Source: VAXT01 sp963794605 (lineage in GTDB: Bacteria > Actinomycetota > Thermoleophilia > Gaiellales > Gaiellaceae). From it: a stretch of 64,000 bases of DNA. Of the stretch, positions 19,831 through 28,401 are shown piece by piece. Below the pieces are notes generated by a model. It saw only the letters and a list, made by a program, of their open reading frames with translations, ran no database searches and had not been told where the DNA came from. The position numbers and the translations under genes are program-made. The DNA is taken from the NCBI GenBank assembly GCA_963794605.1, contig CAWCEN010000003.1:1-64000 (forward strand), read 5' to 3'. Each line of letters starts with the position of its first letter. The stretch's first letter is position 1.

Positions 19831-20892
19831 GTGCGACTACTCCTCTCTTTTCTTACTGCAACCATCTTCGTCGTCTGCGCAGCAGCCGCCTCCCAGCAGG
19901 CCCGAGCGGTTGAAGGTGTAGAGAACGGGCCGAGCACCGCCGCTTCGACGAGCTCCGCGACTTCGAAAAGCGCCGCCACGTCGCCCTACGGTCACCTCCG
20001 GATTACGTATCGGAACAAGTCGACGTACGTCTGGCAGGTCAACGAGGCATTCGCAAGCTGGAACCGCGCGGGAACCCCGTTCCACTTCGTGCTCGCGCGC
20101 TCGGGCAGGCGAGCCGACATTACCGTCACGCAGAAGCGCTACATCGGCTCGCCCTCGAGCTCGATTGCAGGGTTCGGCGGTATTGGCTTCGTGCAGCTGA
20201 GCAAAGCGCGCTTGAAGTCGCCGAAGGGGTTCCACAACGGGCAGGTGAGGATCGTCGCGCATGAGATCGGCCACGCGCTGGGACTTGGACATTTGCCGAA
20301 CCGCTGCGGGATCATGTACTCGTCGATCGACTATCCCCGGAGCCGTTCTTGCAGCATGGTCGAGACCCAGTGGGACGCTCGGCAGCACTGTGGTCCACGC
20401 GCGCCTGACATCCAAGCCCTCGCCCGTCTTTGGCACTTCAAGCCCCATGCAGTCGCATGGCGGGGCTACTGCACGACGCCCACAGATCCCGCCAAAGCTG
20501 GGTCTGGCCCGTACGTCGCAGGCACACTCACCGGGGAGCCGCGCCAGTACCCTTATGAAAGCGAGGGCGTGCAGCTCACGCTGACCAACAACGGCAATAC
20601 CGTGCACGAGATCGGCTCGTACGGAATCGTCGTGGTCGATGCCGCCGGCCGGGTGCTGCCAAAGCCGTGGAGTTTCTTCCCGGACTGGTATTTCGCGATC
20701 GGCTCTCCCCCCGCACCGGGCCAGTCTGCAGCCGTTGTGCTGCGGCCGTGCAACGGCGAGCTGCCGCTCATCATGCGCGTCCGGCTTGCGTCACAGCACC
20801 ACGACGCATTCCTCGGTCCGGAGTTGCAGATCCGCCTGGATACGTCCGACGGCGACCCTCAAGCTCCTGCAAACGAATGCATCAGCTCATAG
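19831..20892 (+). CDS. Secreted zinc metalloprotease (matrixin-like)
   Basis: 353 aa from GTG 19831. Signal peptide 1-27 (ends ARAVE). The extended zinc motif HEIGHALGLGH gives ligands His144, His148 and His154 with catalytic Glu145, and the Met-turn is CGIMY (Met162). This HExxHxxGxxH plus Met-turn signature is that of metzincins such as M10 and M12. The upstream part (LRITYRNKSTYVWQVNEAFASWNRAG) resembles the propeptide-less matrixin fold. The C-terminal 130 aa form a separate beta domain with Cys pairs. The fit to M10 subfamilies is not resolved. Confidence 0.88.
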   Translation: MRLLLSFLTATIFVVCAAAASQQARAVEGVENGPSTAASTSSATSKSAATSPYGHLRITYRNKSTYVWQVNEAFASWNRAGTPFHFVLARSGRRADITVTQKRYIGSPSSSIAGFGGIGFVQLSKARLKSPKGFHNGQVRIVAHEIGHALGLGHLPNRCGIMYSSIDYPRSRSCSMVETQWDARQHCGPRAPDIQALARLWHFKPHAVAWRGYCTTPTDPAKAGSGPYVAGTLTGEPRQYPYESEGVQLTLTNNGNTVHEIGSYGIVVVDAAGRVLPKPWSFFPDWYFAIGSPPAPGQSAAVVLRPCNGELPLIMRVRLASQHHDAFLGPELQIRLDTSDGDPQAPANECISS

Positions 20893-20959
20893 CGAGACGC
20901 CTAAGCTCTGGATCATGTTGCGGGAGGGCACACCCGAAGTCCCGCATGGTTGACCCGAT

Positions 20960-21006
20960 TGGCCGTGACAGGATCGAACTGCCGACCTCCTGCTTGTAAG
21001 GCAGCG
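20960..21006 (-). tRNA. tRNA-Val(TAC)-like 3'-half remnant
   Basis: The minus strand carries GCTGCCTTACAAGCAG, a 7-nt loop with anticodon TAC closed by a Val-type stem, then AGGTC and a T-arm GGCAG-TTCGATC-CTGTC, then an acceptor-like ACGGCC. The upstream sequence gives no D-arm or 5' acceptor strand. This is the 3' half of a tRNA and may mark an old integration site. Confidence 0.6.
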
Positions 21007-21186
21007 CCGACGGTTTTTGAGCGGTTTTGCGCGAAGTCGCGCGAAGCTCGATGGATAGCGGCGTCGCGGCCGTTCGCAGGGGTCTGACCCGCATCGTTCC
21101 ACGAGTCCGACCGAGGACGTTAAGGGCATGAAATGGGGCACGAGATACAAGGTGGGAGTCTCAAAACTCTGACCTGCATAGGTTTC

Positions 21187-21223
21187 GGGGGGCGTGGGTC
21201 GAAGGCCGCGGCCCTTCCCACGC
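21187..21223 (+). repeat. GC-rich hairpin repeat, copy 3
   Basis: GCGTGGG ... CCCACGC arms around TCGAAGGCCGCGGCCCTT, the same unit as 18084-18120. Confidence 0.75.
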
Positions 21224-21384
21224 TTAGCTCGAGCGCCACTGAGCCTACGAGCCCGCCAGCGCATTGATCAGACGCCCGATCGGGCCGGGTCCCGTTGGCA
21301 GCGTGCGACGGCACGCAGCGAACGACGCTGGGCCGCCCGGACCTGTCTTAGATCCGCCCTATCGGAAGGACGTTTGACCTGCTC

Positions 21385-21732
21385 TTGCCGAAGGCGATCG
21401 ATGCTGGAGCGGGCGTCGAGTTCACAGATTCTCCCAAGAACTACATCCACAAGAAGGGCACGCTGAACGAGCGGATGTGGGCGATGGTGTCTCAGAACAG
21501 CCAATGCCACGCCTCCAACGACGGGAAGCGCTCCCTCTGTGAACTCGGGCCGTGGGCGAACGCTGAGACTCTGGCAGAGGGCAGCCCGGAGAAGATCGCG
21601 CGACGGGTCCGCTGCGTGTGGTGCCAGGCACGCCTCGTCAACGCGGGGGTCATCGATCCCGACGAGGACTGGGTGACCGCATATGCGAAGGACTACGGAA
21701 CCCGGTCGCTCCGTAGCCGAGAGGCACTGTAA
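21385..21732 (+). CDS. Hypothetical Cys-containing protein
   Basis: 115 aa from TTG 21385. The product (ERMWAMVSQNSQCHASNDGKRSLCELGPWANAETL...RVRCVWCQARLV) has four Cys, the last two as a CxxC knuckle, so zinc binding is possible. It lies between two copies of the hairpin repeat. No family recognised; the start codon is uncertain. Confidence 0.5.
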   Translation: MPKAIDAGAGVEFTDSPKNYIHKKGTLNERMWAMVSQNSQCHASNDGKRSLCELGPWANAETLAEGSPEKIARRVRCVWCQARLVNAGVIDPDEDWVTAYAKDYGTRSLRSREAL

Positions 21733-21733
21733 A

Positions 21734-21777
21734 GAGGGGGCGCGGGTCGAAGGCCGCGGCCCTTCCCATCCCCCCGC
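21734..21777 (+). repeat. GC-rich hairpin repeat, copy 4
   Basis: Same core as copies 1-3 (GTCGAAGGCCGCGGCCCTTCCCA). It directly follows the stop of the 115-aa gene by about 2 bp, a position suited to transcription termination. Confidence 0.75.
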
Positions 21778-21788
21778 TCGAGCACGAC

Positions 21789-21915
21789 GAGCCTAGGACG
21801 TCGGCGACGGCGCGACAAGATGGCTGTTCGGGACATGCCTTGACCGGCGCAGGGCTGGTCTTCTGACGCCCTCAGTTGCCTTATGAGGCGACGAACGGCC
21901 TTTGGCCCGATACCT
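21789..21915. repeat. Gene-less copy of the 17055-17597 block
   Basis: Two segments, about 21789-21838 (GCGCGACAAGATGGC, GTTCGGGACA) and 21864-21915 (TGGCCCGATACC), match 17055-17107 and 17547-17597. In the left copy a lipoprotein gene sits between them; here only about 25 bp do. Confidence 0.65.
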
Positions 21916-21919
21916 ACCT

Positions 21920-21948
21920 GGTTGTTGGTTCGAGTCCAACCCGGGGAG
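21920..21948 (+). repeat. Third copy of the tRNA-Asn 3' end (internal att site)
   Basis: 29 bp identical to 16850-16878 (variable loop, T-arm and acceptor 3' strand of tRNA-Asn). It is followed, as at the tRNA, by a CGCATGGTTA motif and, about 130 bp on, a degraded GCGCGGG.CGAAGGCCG hairpin, so the first 150 bp after each copy are distantly alike. It marks the junction of two integrated units. Confidence 0.8.
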
Positions 21949-22331
21949 TTTCGCCCGTTTTAGCTATGCGGGAACCGCATGGTTACGCGGGCGAGCGGTG
22001 CGAGAGAGGCGACAAATGCGGTCCCGTGCCGGACGGGTGCCGGACCAGAATCTCGCCATTCCAGACAACGGAGGGCGCGGGACGAAGGCCGCCTTGGTCG
22101 AAGTAGCCGCTCGGTATCAGTTCCTCAATTGACATGAACCGCACAAGGTAGGACAGTTGGTGGCTCGTGTTCGAAGCGTCTCCCCGCGGAGGCGCAGGAG
22201 GTGAACGGTCGAACGCAGCGGAGGTTCTCCCGCTGTCGGTGAAGATTTGAGCCCGTCCGGGGACCGGACAAGCTTGTCCCCAGGCTGAGCCAAACGTTCC
22301 ACGTTCACTCTTTCGAAAAAGGAGAAGTTCG
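21949..22331. other. Gene-poor stretch after the internal att site
   Basis: No supported gene. It holds a CCGCATGGTTA motif (21974-21984) and a degraded hairpin repeat (about 22071-22098). The final 15 nt (AAAAAGGAGAAGTTCG) are a good ribosome binding site for the gene at 22332. Confidence 0.5.
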
Positions 22332-23009
22332 ATGAAGCACCTACGCCTTCTGCGCGGCGTCCTTCCACGGCGCCGCACGTTCAACGCACGCCGACTCTTG
22401 CCCGTCATCGTCCTCACCGGGGCGCTGGCGGCAGGAGCCGTCATCCTCGTGCCGACCTCATCCAAGGGCAGCACACAAGACCACAACCGCCTCTCCCGCG
22501 TAGGTCGTGGCGAGCAACCGTGGGCCACTGCCACGGTGTTCGGATGACGGGAGCGACTGTACGCCAGCCAACTTTGTCTGGGAGTTCATCCACGTTGTGA
22601 ACGCGAACTCCCTTTCGAATTCGACGGGACTTGATCATGGCGGGACGAGGCCGACCTGGCCCAATGCGTTCGTCGTCTCGAGCGTTGATGAGAGCGTCTT
22701 CCTCGACGGAGTAGAACTCGGGAGCGGCACGATCATCCCGCCTCCGAACCCGCCGGAGCGCCTTGGAACAGCTGGCCGTTGGCCCTCGACAGTGACCTGT
22801 GGCCAACCCCCCACTCGGCCCTGCAATGTCGTGACGAGTCCGGCGGTTCTGCCGGACGAGAACACGGTCATCTTCTACGACGGCTGGTTCCACGGGCAGA
22901 GCGACGCGAACGGGGGGTACTCGTCTTCAGATACACCGTCCATGGAACGCTGAACGGAACACCTGTCGACCTGACGGCGAGCTCGCCGCCGATCCGCGAG
23001 ACCGACTGA
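22332..23009 (+). pseudogene. Secreted conserved protein, two frameshifts
   Basis: A strong ribosome binding site (AAGGAG) precedes ATG 22332. Frame 1 gives a basic N-terminus and a hydrophobic signal segment (LLPVIVLTGALAAGAVILV). A second frame from about 22510 gives DCTPANFVWEFIHVVNANSL...VLPDENTVIFYDGWFHG, and after about 22920 a third gives VFRYTVHGTLNGTPVDLTASSPPI to the stop at 23009. Joined, they make one exported protein of about 220 aa of a type recurring in Actinomycetota. Function unknown. The breaks may be real decay or assembly indels. Confidence 0.65.
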
Positions 23010-23026
23010 CGCGCCGTACTAGCGAG

Positions 23027-23053
23027 AGGGCGACCACCATCGGTGGTCGCCCT
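23027..23053 (+). terminator. Hairpin after the frameshifted secreted gene
   Basis: AGGGCGACCACC-ATC-GGTGGTCGCCCT, a perfect 12-bp stem 17 nt after the stop codon. There is no clear T tract. The following 300 bp up to 23360 hold no supported gene. Confidence 0.8.
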
Positions 23054-23359
23054 CCACCCGGAACGCTTGAGGCCCTCGCCCGGGACGAAGTGCGCGGCCC
23101 CCGTCTCCGAGGCCAGCGAGCTCACATCGAGTTCGTGAATTCGTCGGTCGTGCTGCACGCTCTCAGTCAGCATTGGCACCTGGTCGCAGAGGCCGCGGCG
23201 CTCCTCGCGCGCGATCAGCCTGAGGCGAACTTCTGCCGGACCGTTCTCATGTCGACGATCGAGCCCTGTGCAGCGCGCGCAGGTATCGCGGCCCTCGCTC
23301 AGGGCGTCGATCAATACAGGTTTGCATAACGGTTTTCACTCGCTCCATGAACTGCGACG

Positions 23360-24477
23360 ATGGAGCGTGCCATGGCTGAGCGACCGCAGGGCACGGTCAC
23401 TTTCCTCTTCACTGACATTGAGGGATCGACCGAGCTCGTCAGGAGGCTAGGCGAGCGGTACGCGGACCTTCTCGGCGAACACCGCCGGCTACTTCGCGCC
23501 GCGTTCAGCGAGCACGGAGGCTGGGAGATCGACACGCAAGGGGATGCGTTCTTCGTCGCCTTCGACCGGGTCAAAGACTCGATCCTTGCCGCCGTCGCAG
23601 CACAGCGCTCGCTTGCCGCGCACAACTGGCCATCGGAACCGTTCCCAAAATCCGCATCGGGCTTCACACGACCGAGCCGCATCTCTGGCAGGAGGGCTAC
23701 GTCGGCGTCGGTGTACATCGCGCGAACCGCATCTGCGCAGTCGGCCACGGCGGTCAAGTCCTGTTGTCGCGCTCGACCGCCGGCCTTGCGGCCGACGAAG
23801 AGATCGAGGGCATTGGCCTCGTCGACCTCGGCGAACACCGTCTCAAGGGACTCGAGCGTCCGGAACGGATCTTTCAGCTCGTAATCGATGGGCTCGAAAA
23901 TGACTTTCCGCCCCTTGACACGATCGAGGGCGCCGGTCTCGCGACCGAGACGGTGACAGTGGTCTTTTCCGACCTAAGAGGGGCGACGCGACACATGCAC
24001 GAGTTGCCTCCCGAACAGTTCAGGGGGCTGCTAGCGGACTACCACCGGACACTTGAGCGTGTGCTTTCGGATAGCGGCGGCATGGGAGTCTTTTCCTTCG
24101 CCGACTCGGCTGGCGCCGTCTATCGATCAGCGCGAGAAGCCGTCGACGCCGCTGCCAATCTGCAAGTCAGAGTGAGCGAACACCCATGGCCAAGCGATGT
24201 TCACATGCAGGTCGCAGTCGCGCTCGACTCGGGCGAGGTCGTCGCGACTGGACACGGCCACTTCGGTGAGGTCGTAAACCGGGCCGCGAGACTCCTCGAT
24301 CAAGCGCACGGCGGGCAGGTTCTTATTTCGGAGGCGACGCGGAGCCTGCTCGAAGGTGAGGACCTCGGTCAGATTGAGCTGCTCCAGCTCGAAGAGCGTC
24401 CGCTCGCTCCGGGCGGCCGACCGCTTCGCGTCTACCAGCTCATCGTCCCGGGACTACCTGCCGACTTCCCGCCTTAG
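23360..24477 (+). pseudogene. Tandem class III cyclase-domain protein, one frameshift
   Basis: Frame 1 (23360 to about 23645) encodes a cyclase N-terminus: FLFTDIEGST with the metal-binding Asp, then DTQGDAFFVAF with the second Asp. The next frame continues the same domain (KIRIGLHTTEPH...GVHRANRICAVGHGGQVLLS) and then a second cyclase-like domain to 24477, in which FSDLRG and FSFAD replace the canonical motifs, so it is probably regulatory. Restoring one A in the AAAA run near 23649 would fuse the frames into about 372 aa. Catalytic residues of domain 1 look intact, so an assembly indel is plausible. Soluble: no transmembrane segment seen. Confidence 0.75.
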
Positions 24478-24602
24478 GAGACAAGAACCAGGGGCCAACA
24501 TCGTTATTGGGCCCGCGAAAAATGAGAAGCGTAAACCCAGCAGGCGCCGATGTGTTCACGTGCCGGTCGGTCCCCAACCGACAACAAGGGAAGGGGAGCC
24601 CG

Positions 24603-24743
24603 ATGGCATTCAGATTCACGCTCGAGCTAGAGGACGGGACACCAACGGACCCGCCCATACTGTGGCGTCGCTCCAGCGTTGGTGCGCCATCGGTTAGCCG
24701 GTGGCTCGAGGCGCGGGAGTTTTCCCCTCCCAGTAGCGGTTGA
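24603..24743 (+). CDS. Truncated small conserved protein
   Basis: 46 aa from ATG 24603, preceded by AAGGGAAGGGGAGCC. The first 17 residues (MAFRFTLELEDGTPTDP) match the start of a small protein I recognise from this lineage, usually continuing with a beta-rich 'PT..TAVPNW..GDTIPL' segment. Here the remainder differs and stops early, so this is likely a truncated or frameshifted copy. It converges on the DUF4234-like gene, overlapping its last codons. Confidence 0.45.
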   Translation: MAFRFTLELEDGTPTDPPILWRRSSVGAPSVSRWLEAREFSPPSSG

Positions 24744-25089
24744 GGGCTCGTTGTACTTTCACGAACCACACGATCGCCGGGACGAGCAGGATCGCGCCCG
24801 GAAAGAGCCATAGCCCTGTCCAGCCGCTGAACGGCGGCTCCTGGCCGTCCCTCTTGTACATCTTCCCGATCTCCGACGGAATCACGAACGCCGTAACGGG
24901 GTTGACAAGGAGCCAGACCACGAGCCCGAGGACCCCGCCAAGGCCCTCACCGGTGTGTTGCTTCATCTCCTCCTGGGTCTTGTAAACCCAGTAAAAGCTG
25001 TACACGCCGAACGTGACGATGTACATGAGGATGCCGAAGCCGACGCCGCGAGCTTGGCCGAGCGGGCCGGTGTTGCTGGACGTGCTCAC
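24694..25089 (-). CDS. DUF4234-like membrane protein
   Basis: 131 aa from GTG 25089. Three or four hydrophobic segments (GFGILMYIVTFGVYSFYWVYKT, GGVLGLVVWLLVNPVTAFVI, GLWLFPGAILLVPAIVWFV in parts) carry the 'G(F)xxYxxYWxYK' block typical of DUF4234. The GTG overlaps the stop of the upstream RCC1 gene (GTGA), so the two are translationally coupled. Role unknown. Confidence 0.75.
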   Translation of the reverse strand: MSTSSNTGPLGQARGVGFGILMYIVTFGVYSFYWVYKTQEEMKQHTGEGLGGVLGLVVWLLVNPVTAFVIPSEIGKMYKRDGQEPPFSGWTGLWLFPGAILLVPAIVWFVKVQRALNRYWEGKTPAPRATG

Positions 25090-27749
25090 CGGTGGCCTCC
25101 CACAACAAGCCGGACGGGGAAGCCGCGGCGTTTGACCGCGCCCGGCCTCGGACTCTGGCCGATCACGCGGCCCACTCGCCTGGAGTGGGCGCGGCGAACG
25201 CGTCCTACTCCGCAGTGCCTCTGCCTGATCTTCCGCTTGGCGGCTCCGAGCCGTAGCCCAAGGACTTTCGGGACGACGCGGCGGACCGGCGGAGGAGGCG
25301 GCGGCGGCGGCGGTGGTGGTGGAGGCGGAGGCGGAGGCGGAGGCGGAGGCGGAGGCGGCGGCGGTGGAGGCGGGGGCGGAGGTGGCGGAGGCGGAGCAGG
25401 CCCGAATCCGAGTACGTCGACGGGGATCGGGGCGAGGGTGCGTGTGCCGTCGCCGAGCTCGCCGTACTCGTTGTCGCCCCAGCACTTGACGCCCCCTGGG
25501 CCGGTGAGAACGCAGCTATGCGCCCCGCTCGAGGCGACCGCCTGGACGCCGGCCGGAAGGCCGAGGACGTCGACCGGGGTCGGACTGTCGTCAGTCGTTC
25601 CGTCGCCGAGCTGTCCCAAGGCGTTGTTTCCCCAGCACTTCACCGTGCCTACGCTCAGGAGCGCGCAGGTTTGGAAGTCGGCCGGGGCGATGGTCTCGAC
25701 GCCGGTCGTCAGCCCCGTGACGTCGACCGGCGTGTGGCGATCGGTCGTCGTTCCGTCGCCGAGCTCGCCGAAGGCGTTGTAACCCCAGCACTTGGCCCCG
25801 CTCGTGCTCGTGACCGCACAGGTGTGCTCACTCGTGCCTGTTGCGCCGACCATGGTGACGCCGCTCGTGAGGCCGGAGACGTCGACCGGAGTGTGCCGAT
25901 CGGTCGTCGTGCCATCGCCCAGCTGGCCGACGTAGTTGCCTCCCCAGCACTTCGCTCCGCCTGCGCTGGTGAGCGCGCACGTGTGCACATTGCCGGCCGT
26001 GATCGCAATGACGCCGCTCGAGAGGCCCGAGACGTCGACTGGGGTCGAGCTCGGATTGGTCGTACCGTTGCCGAGCTGCCCGAAGCTGTTGGTGCCCCAG
26101 CACTTGACGCCCCCGCCGCTCGTGAGCGTGCAGGTGTGGCCCCACCCGGCGGCGATCGCGACGACACCGCTCAGCAGACCGGTGACGTTGACCGGCGTGG
26201 CGCAGTAGAGGGAGCCGCAGCTCTGACCGTCGCCGAGCTGACCAAGGTAGTTCGCCCCCCAGCACTTGACCCCGCCTCCGCTCGTGAGCGCGCAGGTGTG
26301 AGCGTAGCCGCCGGGGGCGATCGCCTGAACGCCGCTGCCGAGGCCGGAGACGTCGGCGGCTGTCAGGCTGTCGATCGTCGTGCCGTTGCCGAGCTGTCCG
26401 TACCGATTCCGACCCCAACACTTCACCGCACCTCCGCTCGTGGCGGCGCACGTGTGACCTGACCCAAAGCCGCCTCCCGCGCCGATCGCCGCGATGCCGC
26501 TCGTGAGACCTGAGACGTCCACGGGCATCGAGATCTTCGCCGTCCCGTCGCCCAGCGCGCCGACCGTGTTCGAGCCCCAGCATCTGATCCCGCCTCCACC
26601 CGCTAGGGCGCAGGTGTGTTGGCCCCCTGCGGCGATCGCGGTGACGGAGCCGAGCCCAGAGACGTCATCCGCGAGCGGATGCGGGCTCGCGTCCGCGTCC
26701 ACGGTCCCGCGGCCGAGCTGGGCGAGGTAGTTCGCGCCCCAGCATTTGGCCCCGCCGCCGCTCGCGAGTGCGCAGGTGTGCTGGCTTCCGGCGGAGATGG
26801 CGGCCACGCCAGCAGCCAGCCCCGAGACGTCGACCGGAGTCGAACTGTCGTTCGTCGTCCCGTCGCCGAGCTCACCGAAGCCGTTAGAGCCCCAGCACTT
26901 CGCTCCGCTACCCGCCACCGCACAGGTGTGGCGGCCCCAGGCCGTAATCGTGGTGACGCCGCTCGCAAGACCGACCACGTCGACGGGGATCGAGCTGTCG
27001 TTCGTCGTCCCGTCACCGAGCTGGCCGCTGGAGTTGTCGCCCCAACACTTGACGGCACCGCCGCCCGTGAGCGCGCAGACGTGGTTGCTACCTGCGGCGA
27101 TCGCGACTACTCCGCTGCCGAGGCCGGAGACGTCGACAGGCGTCGGGCTGTCGATGGTCGTCCCGTTCCCGAGCTGGCCAACATCGTTGGCGCCCCAACA
27201 CTTGACCCCACCACCCCCGCTTGTGACCGCGCACGTGTGCGCGCCGCCCGCGACGACCGTGGCGACGCCGCTCCCGAGACCCGAGACGGCAACCGGCGTG
27301 GAACTGTCCGTCGTCGTCCCATTGCCGAGCTGGCCGTAGCCGTTCCAACCCCAGCACTCGAGCCCGCCGCCGCCCGCTACCGCGCAACTGTGGGCGCTGC
27401 CCGCGGAGATCGCGCTGACACCGGCCGAGAGGCCCGAAACGCCGACCGGGCTCGGCCTACTCGTCCGAGTTCCGTCGCCCAGTTGCCCGTACTGGTTCCA
27501 GCCCCAGCATCTGGCCCCACCGCCGCTCGTGAGCGCGCAGGTGTGTCCTCCGCCGCTGGAGATCGTGGTGGCCGGCTCGGTGACGGCCGCACCGACGGAG
27601 CCCGGGTGCTGCGCCGGTCGCGAGCCCTGGATGGAAGCCGCCGCCGAACCTGACCCAGCAACGACCACTGCGGCTCCAAGGGCGGCCAACATCAGACGAG
27701 GCAGCGAGCGAGGGCTCCAAAGAGATTCACCCTCGATCGACGCGCTCAT
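25086..27749 (-). CDS. Exported RCC1-repeat protein with polyproline linker and PASTA-like tail
   Basis: 887 aa from ATG 27749 (MSASIEGESL), downstream of AGGAGG on the minus strand. A signal or anchor helix lies at about 17-40 (LMLAALGAAVVVAGSGSAAAS). Fourteen RCC1-type units of about 50 aa follow, each with 'HTCAL..GGG.KCWG.N..GQLG(D/N)GT..(S)..PV.V.GL': two full seven-bladed propellers. Each unit carries Cys pairs, unusual for eukaryotic RCC1 and suited to the cell exterior. Then come about 40 prolines (25286-25400) and a C-terminal PASTA-like domain (VPKVLGLRLGAAKRKI...QSPRPG), a fold that binds cell-wall muropeptides. Likely a wall-anchored binding protein. Confidence 0.9.
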   Translation of the reverse strand: MSASIEGESLWSPRSLPRLMLAALGAAVVVAGSGSAAASIQGSRPAQHPGSVGAAVTEPATTISSGGGHTCALTSGGGARCWGWNQYGQLGDGTRTSRPSPVGVSGLSAGVSAISAGSAHSCAVAGGGGLECWGWNGYGQLGNGTTTDSSTPVAVSGLGSGVATVVAGGAHTCAVTSGGGGVKCWGANDVGQLGNGTTIDSPTPVDVSGLGSGVVAIAAGSNHVCALTGGGAVKCWGDNSSGQLGDGTTNDSSIPVDVVGLASGVTTITAWGRHTCAVAGSGAKCWGSNGFGELGDGTTNDSSTPVDVSGLAAGVAAISAGSQHTCALASGGGAKCWGANYLAQLGRGTVDADASPHPLADDVSGLGSVTAIAAGGQHTCALAGGGGIRCWGSNTVGALGDGTAKISMPVDVSGLTSGIAAIGAGGGFGSGHTCAATSGGAVKCWGRNRYGQLGNGTTIDSLTAADVSGLGSGVQAIAPGGYAHTCALTSGGGVKCWGANYLGQLGDGQSCGSLYCATPVNVTGLLSGVVAIAAGWGHTCTLTSGGGVKCWGTNSFGQLGNGTTNPSSTPVDVSGLSSGVIAITAGNVHTCALTSAGGAKCWGGNYVGQLGDGTTTDRHTPVDVSGLTSGVTMVGATGTSEHTCAVTSTSGAKCWGYNAFGELGDGTTTDRHTPVDVTGLTTGVETIAPADFQTCALLSVGTVKCWGNNALGQLGDGTTDDSPTPVDVLGLPAGVQAVASSGAHSCVLTGPGGVKCWGDNEYGELGDGTRTLAPIPVDVLGFGPAPPPPPPPPPPPPPPPPPPPPPPPPPPPPPPPPPPPPVRRVVPKVLGLRLGAAKRKIRQRHCGVGRVRRAHSRRVGRVIGQSPRPGAVKRRGFPVRLVVGGHR
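25290..25400. repeat. GGC/GGA-rich microsatellite (polyproline coding)
   Basis: About 110 bp of GGCGGAGGC-type units encode the proline run of the RCC1 protein on the minus strand. The long glycine frame on the plus strand is a shadow. Length is likely unstable. Confidence 0.85.
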
Positions 27750-28038
27750 ACACACCTCCTCGGGGTGGCTTCCCGCGAGCCTACGTCGATCTCCTCCCGG
27801 CCTAGGCACATGTCAAGAACTCGCTGCCGATACAGATGAGAAGCGCTCCGCGGCGAACGGCTGGCATTCCCCCGGACGCTCTGCGGCTCGGATCGGTCTC
27901 TGCCCGTCTCATCTCCGTCTACAAGTCTCTGCTCAACGGACGTGTCTTTCAATGGACGCGAGATGGGCAGCCAGTGGAATCCCGGCGTCGTAAGCTCGCG
28001 AGCTGTGACCGATTTCAGGGTCCGAGCGATCACAGGCA
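27750..28038. other. Intergenic region upstream of the RCC1 gene
   Basis: Holds the RCC1 ribosome binding site and presumably its promoter. Otherwise nothing recognisable; open frames are short and overlapping. Confidence 0.45.
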
Positions 28039-28302
28039 ATGCCGGTTCCTCGTGCTAGGCGGGCCGCGATCGTCGCCGGGCTCGTCCCTTACCTGACCCA
28101 ATTGACTAACAGCGCGTCGACGAGACTCAACTGCGGAAGATCCCTCGCCGCGGCCAGCGCTGAGAGCACGTTCCGAGACTTCGAACGGCCAGTCCTGACT
28201 TCCTCCGCTGCACAGGCGGAAGCGGCGGCGCGGCAAATTGAGAGGCTTCAAGCAGTGACCGAGAAGATCGAGAGGAACGAGCAGTGCTATCCGGCTGAAT
28301 AG
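28039..28302 (+). CDS. Hypothetical protein, possibly a 3' remnant
   Basis: 87 aa. The C-terminal 45 residues (RDFERPVLTSSAAQAEAAARQIERLQAVTEKIERNEQCYPAE) form a plausible amphipathic helix with even codon composition; the N-terminal part is Arg/Ala-rich and weak. It may be the end of an older gene. No family recognised. Confidence 0.35.
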   Translation: MPVPRARRAAIVAGLVPYLTQLTNSASTRLNCGRSLAAASAESTFRDFERPVLTSSAAQAEAAARQIERLQAVTEKIERNEQCYPAE

Positions 28303-28401
28303 GTGCTCGGAGGCCTATCCCCTTTTCTCGTCCTCAGGGCGAGAAAACGGAAGCCCCACGGCGCAGCCAAGGGGCGAGTCGAAGGTGACGGCCGAGAGTC
28401 T

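Larger units (their letters stand above)
20893..21384. other. Intergenic stretch with repeats and a tRNA remnant
   Basis: No supported gene. It holds a CCGCATGGTT motif (20942-20951), a tRNA-Val-like 3' half on the minus strand (20960-21006), a GAGCGGTTTTGCGCG segment resembling 10394-10410, and hairpin repeat copy 3 (21187-21223). Confidence 0.55.

Noticed and set aside
25290..25400. CRISPR-like or satellite array
   Set aside because: Simple GGC/GGA runs without spacers; they encode prolines. No CRISPR array was seen anywhere in the window.
26616..27653. 345-aa plus-strand frame, and the polyglycine frame 24955-25782
   Set aside because: Mirror images of the RCC1 repeats and polyproline linker.
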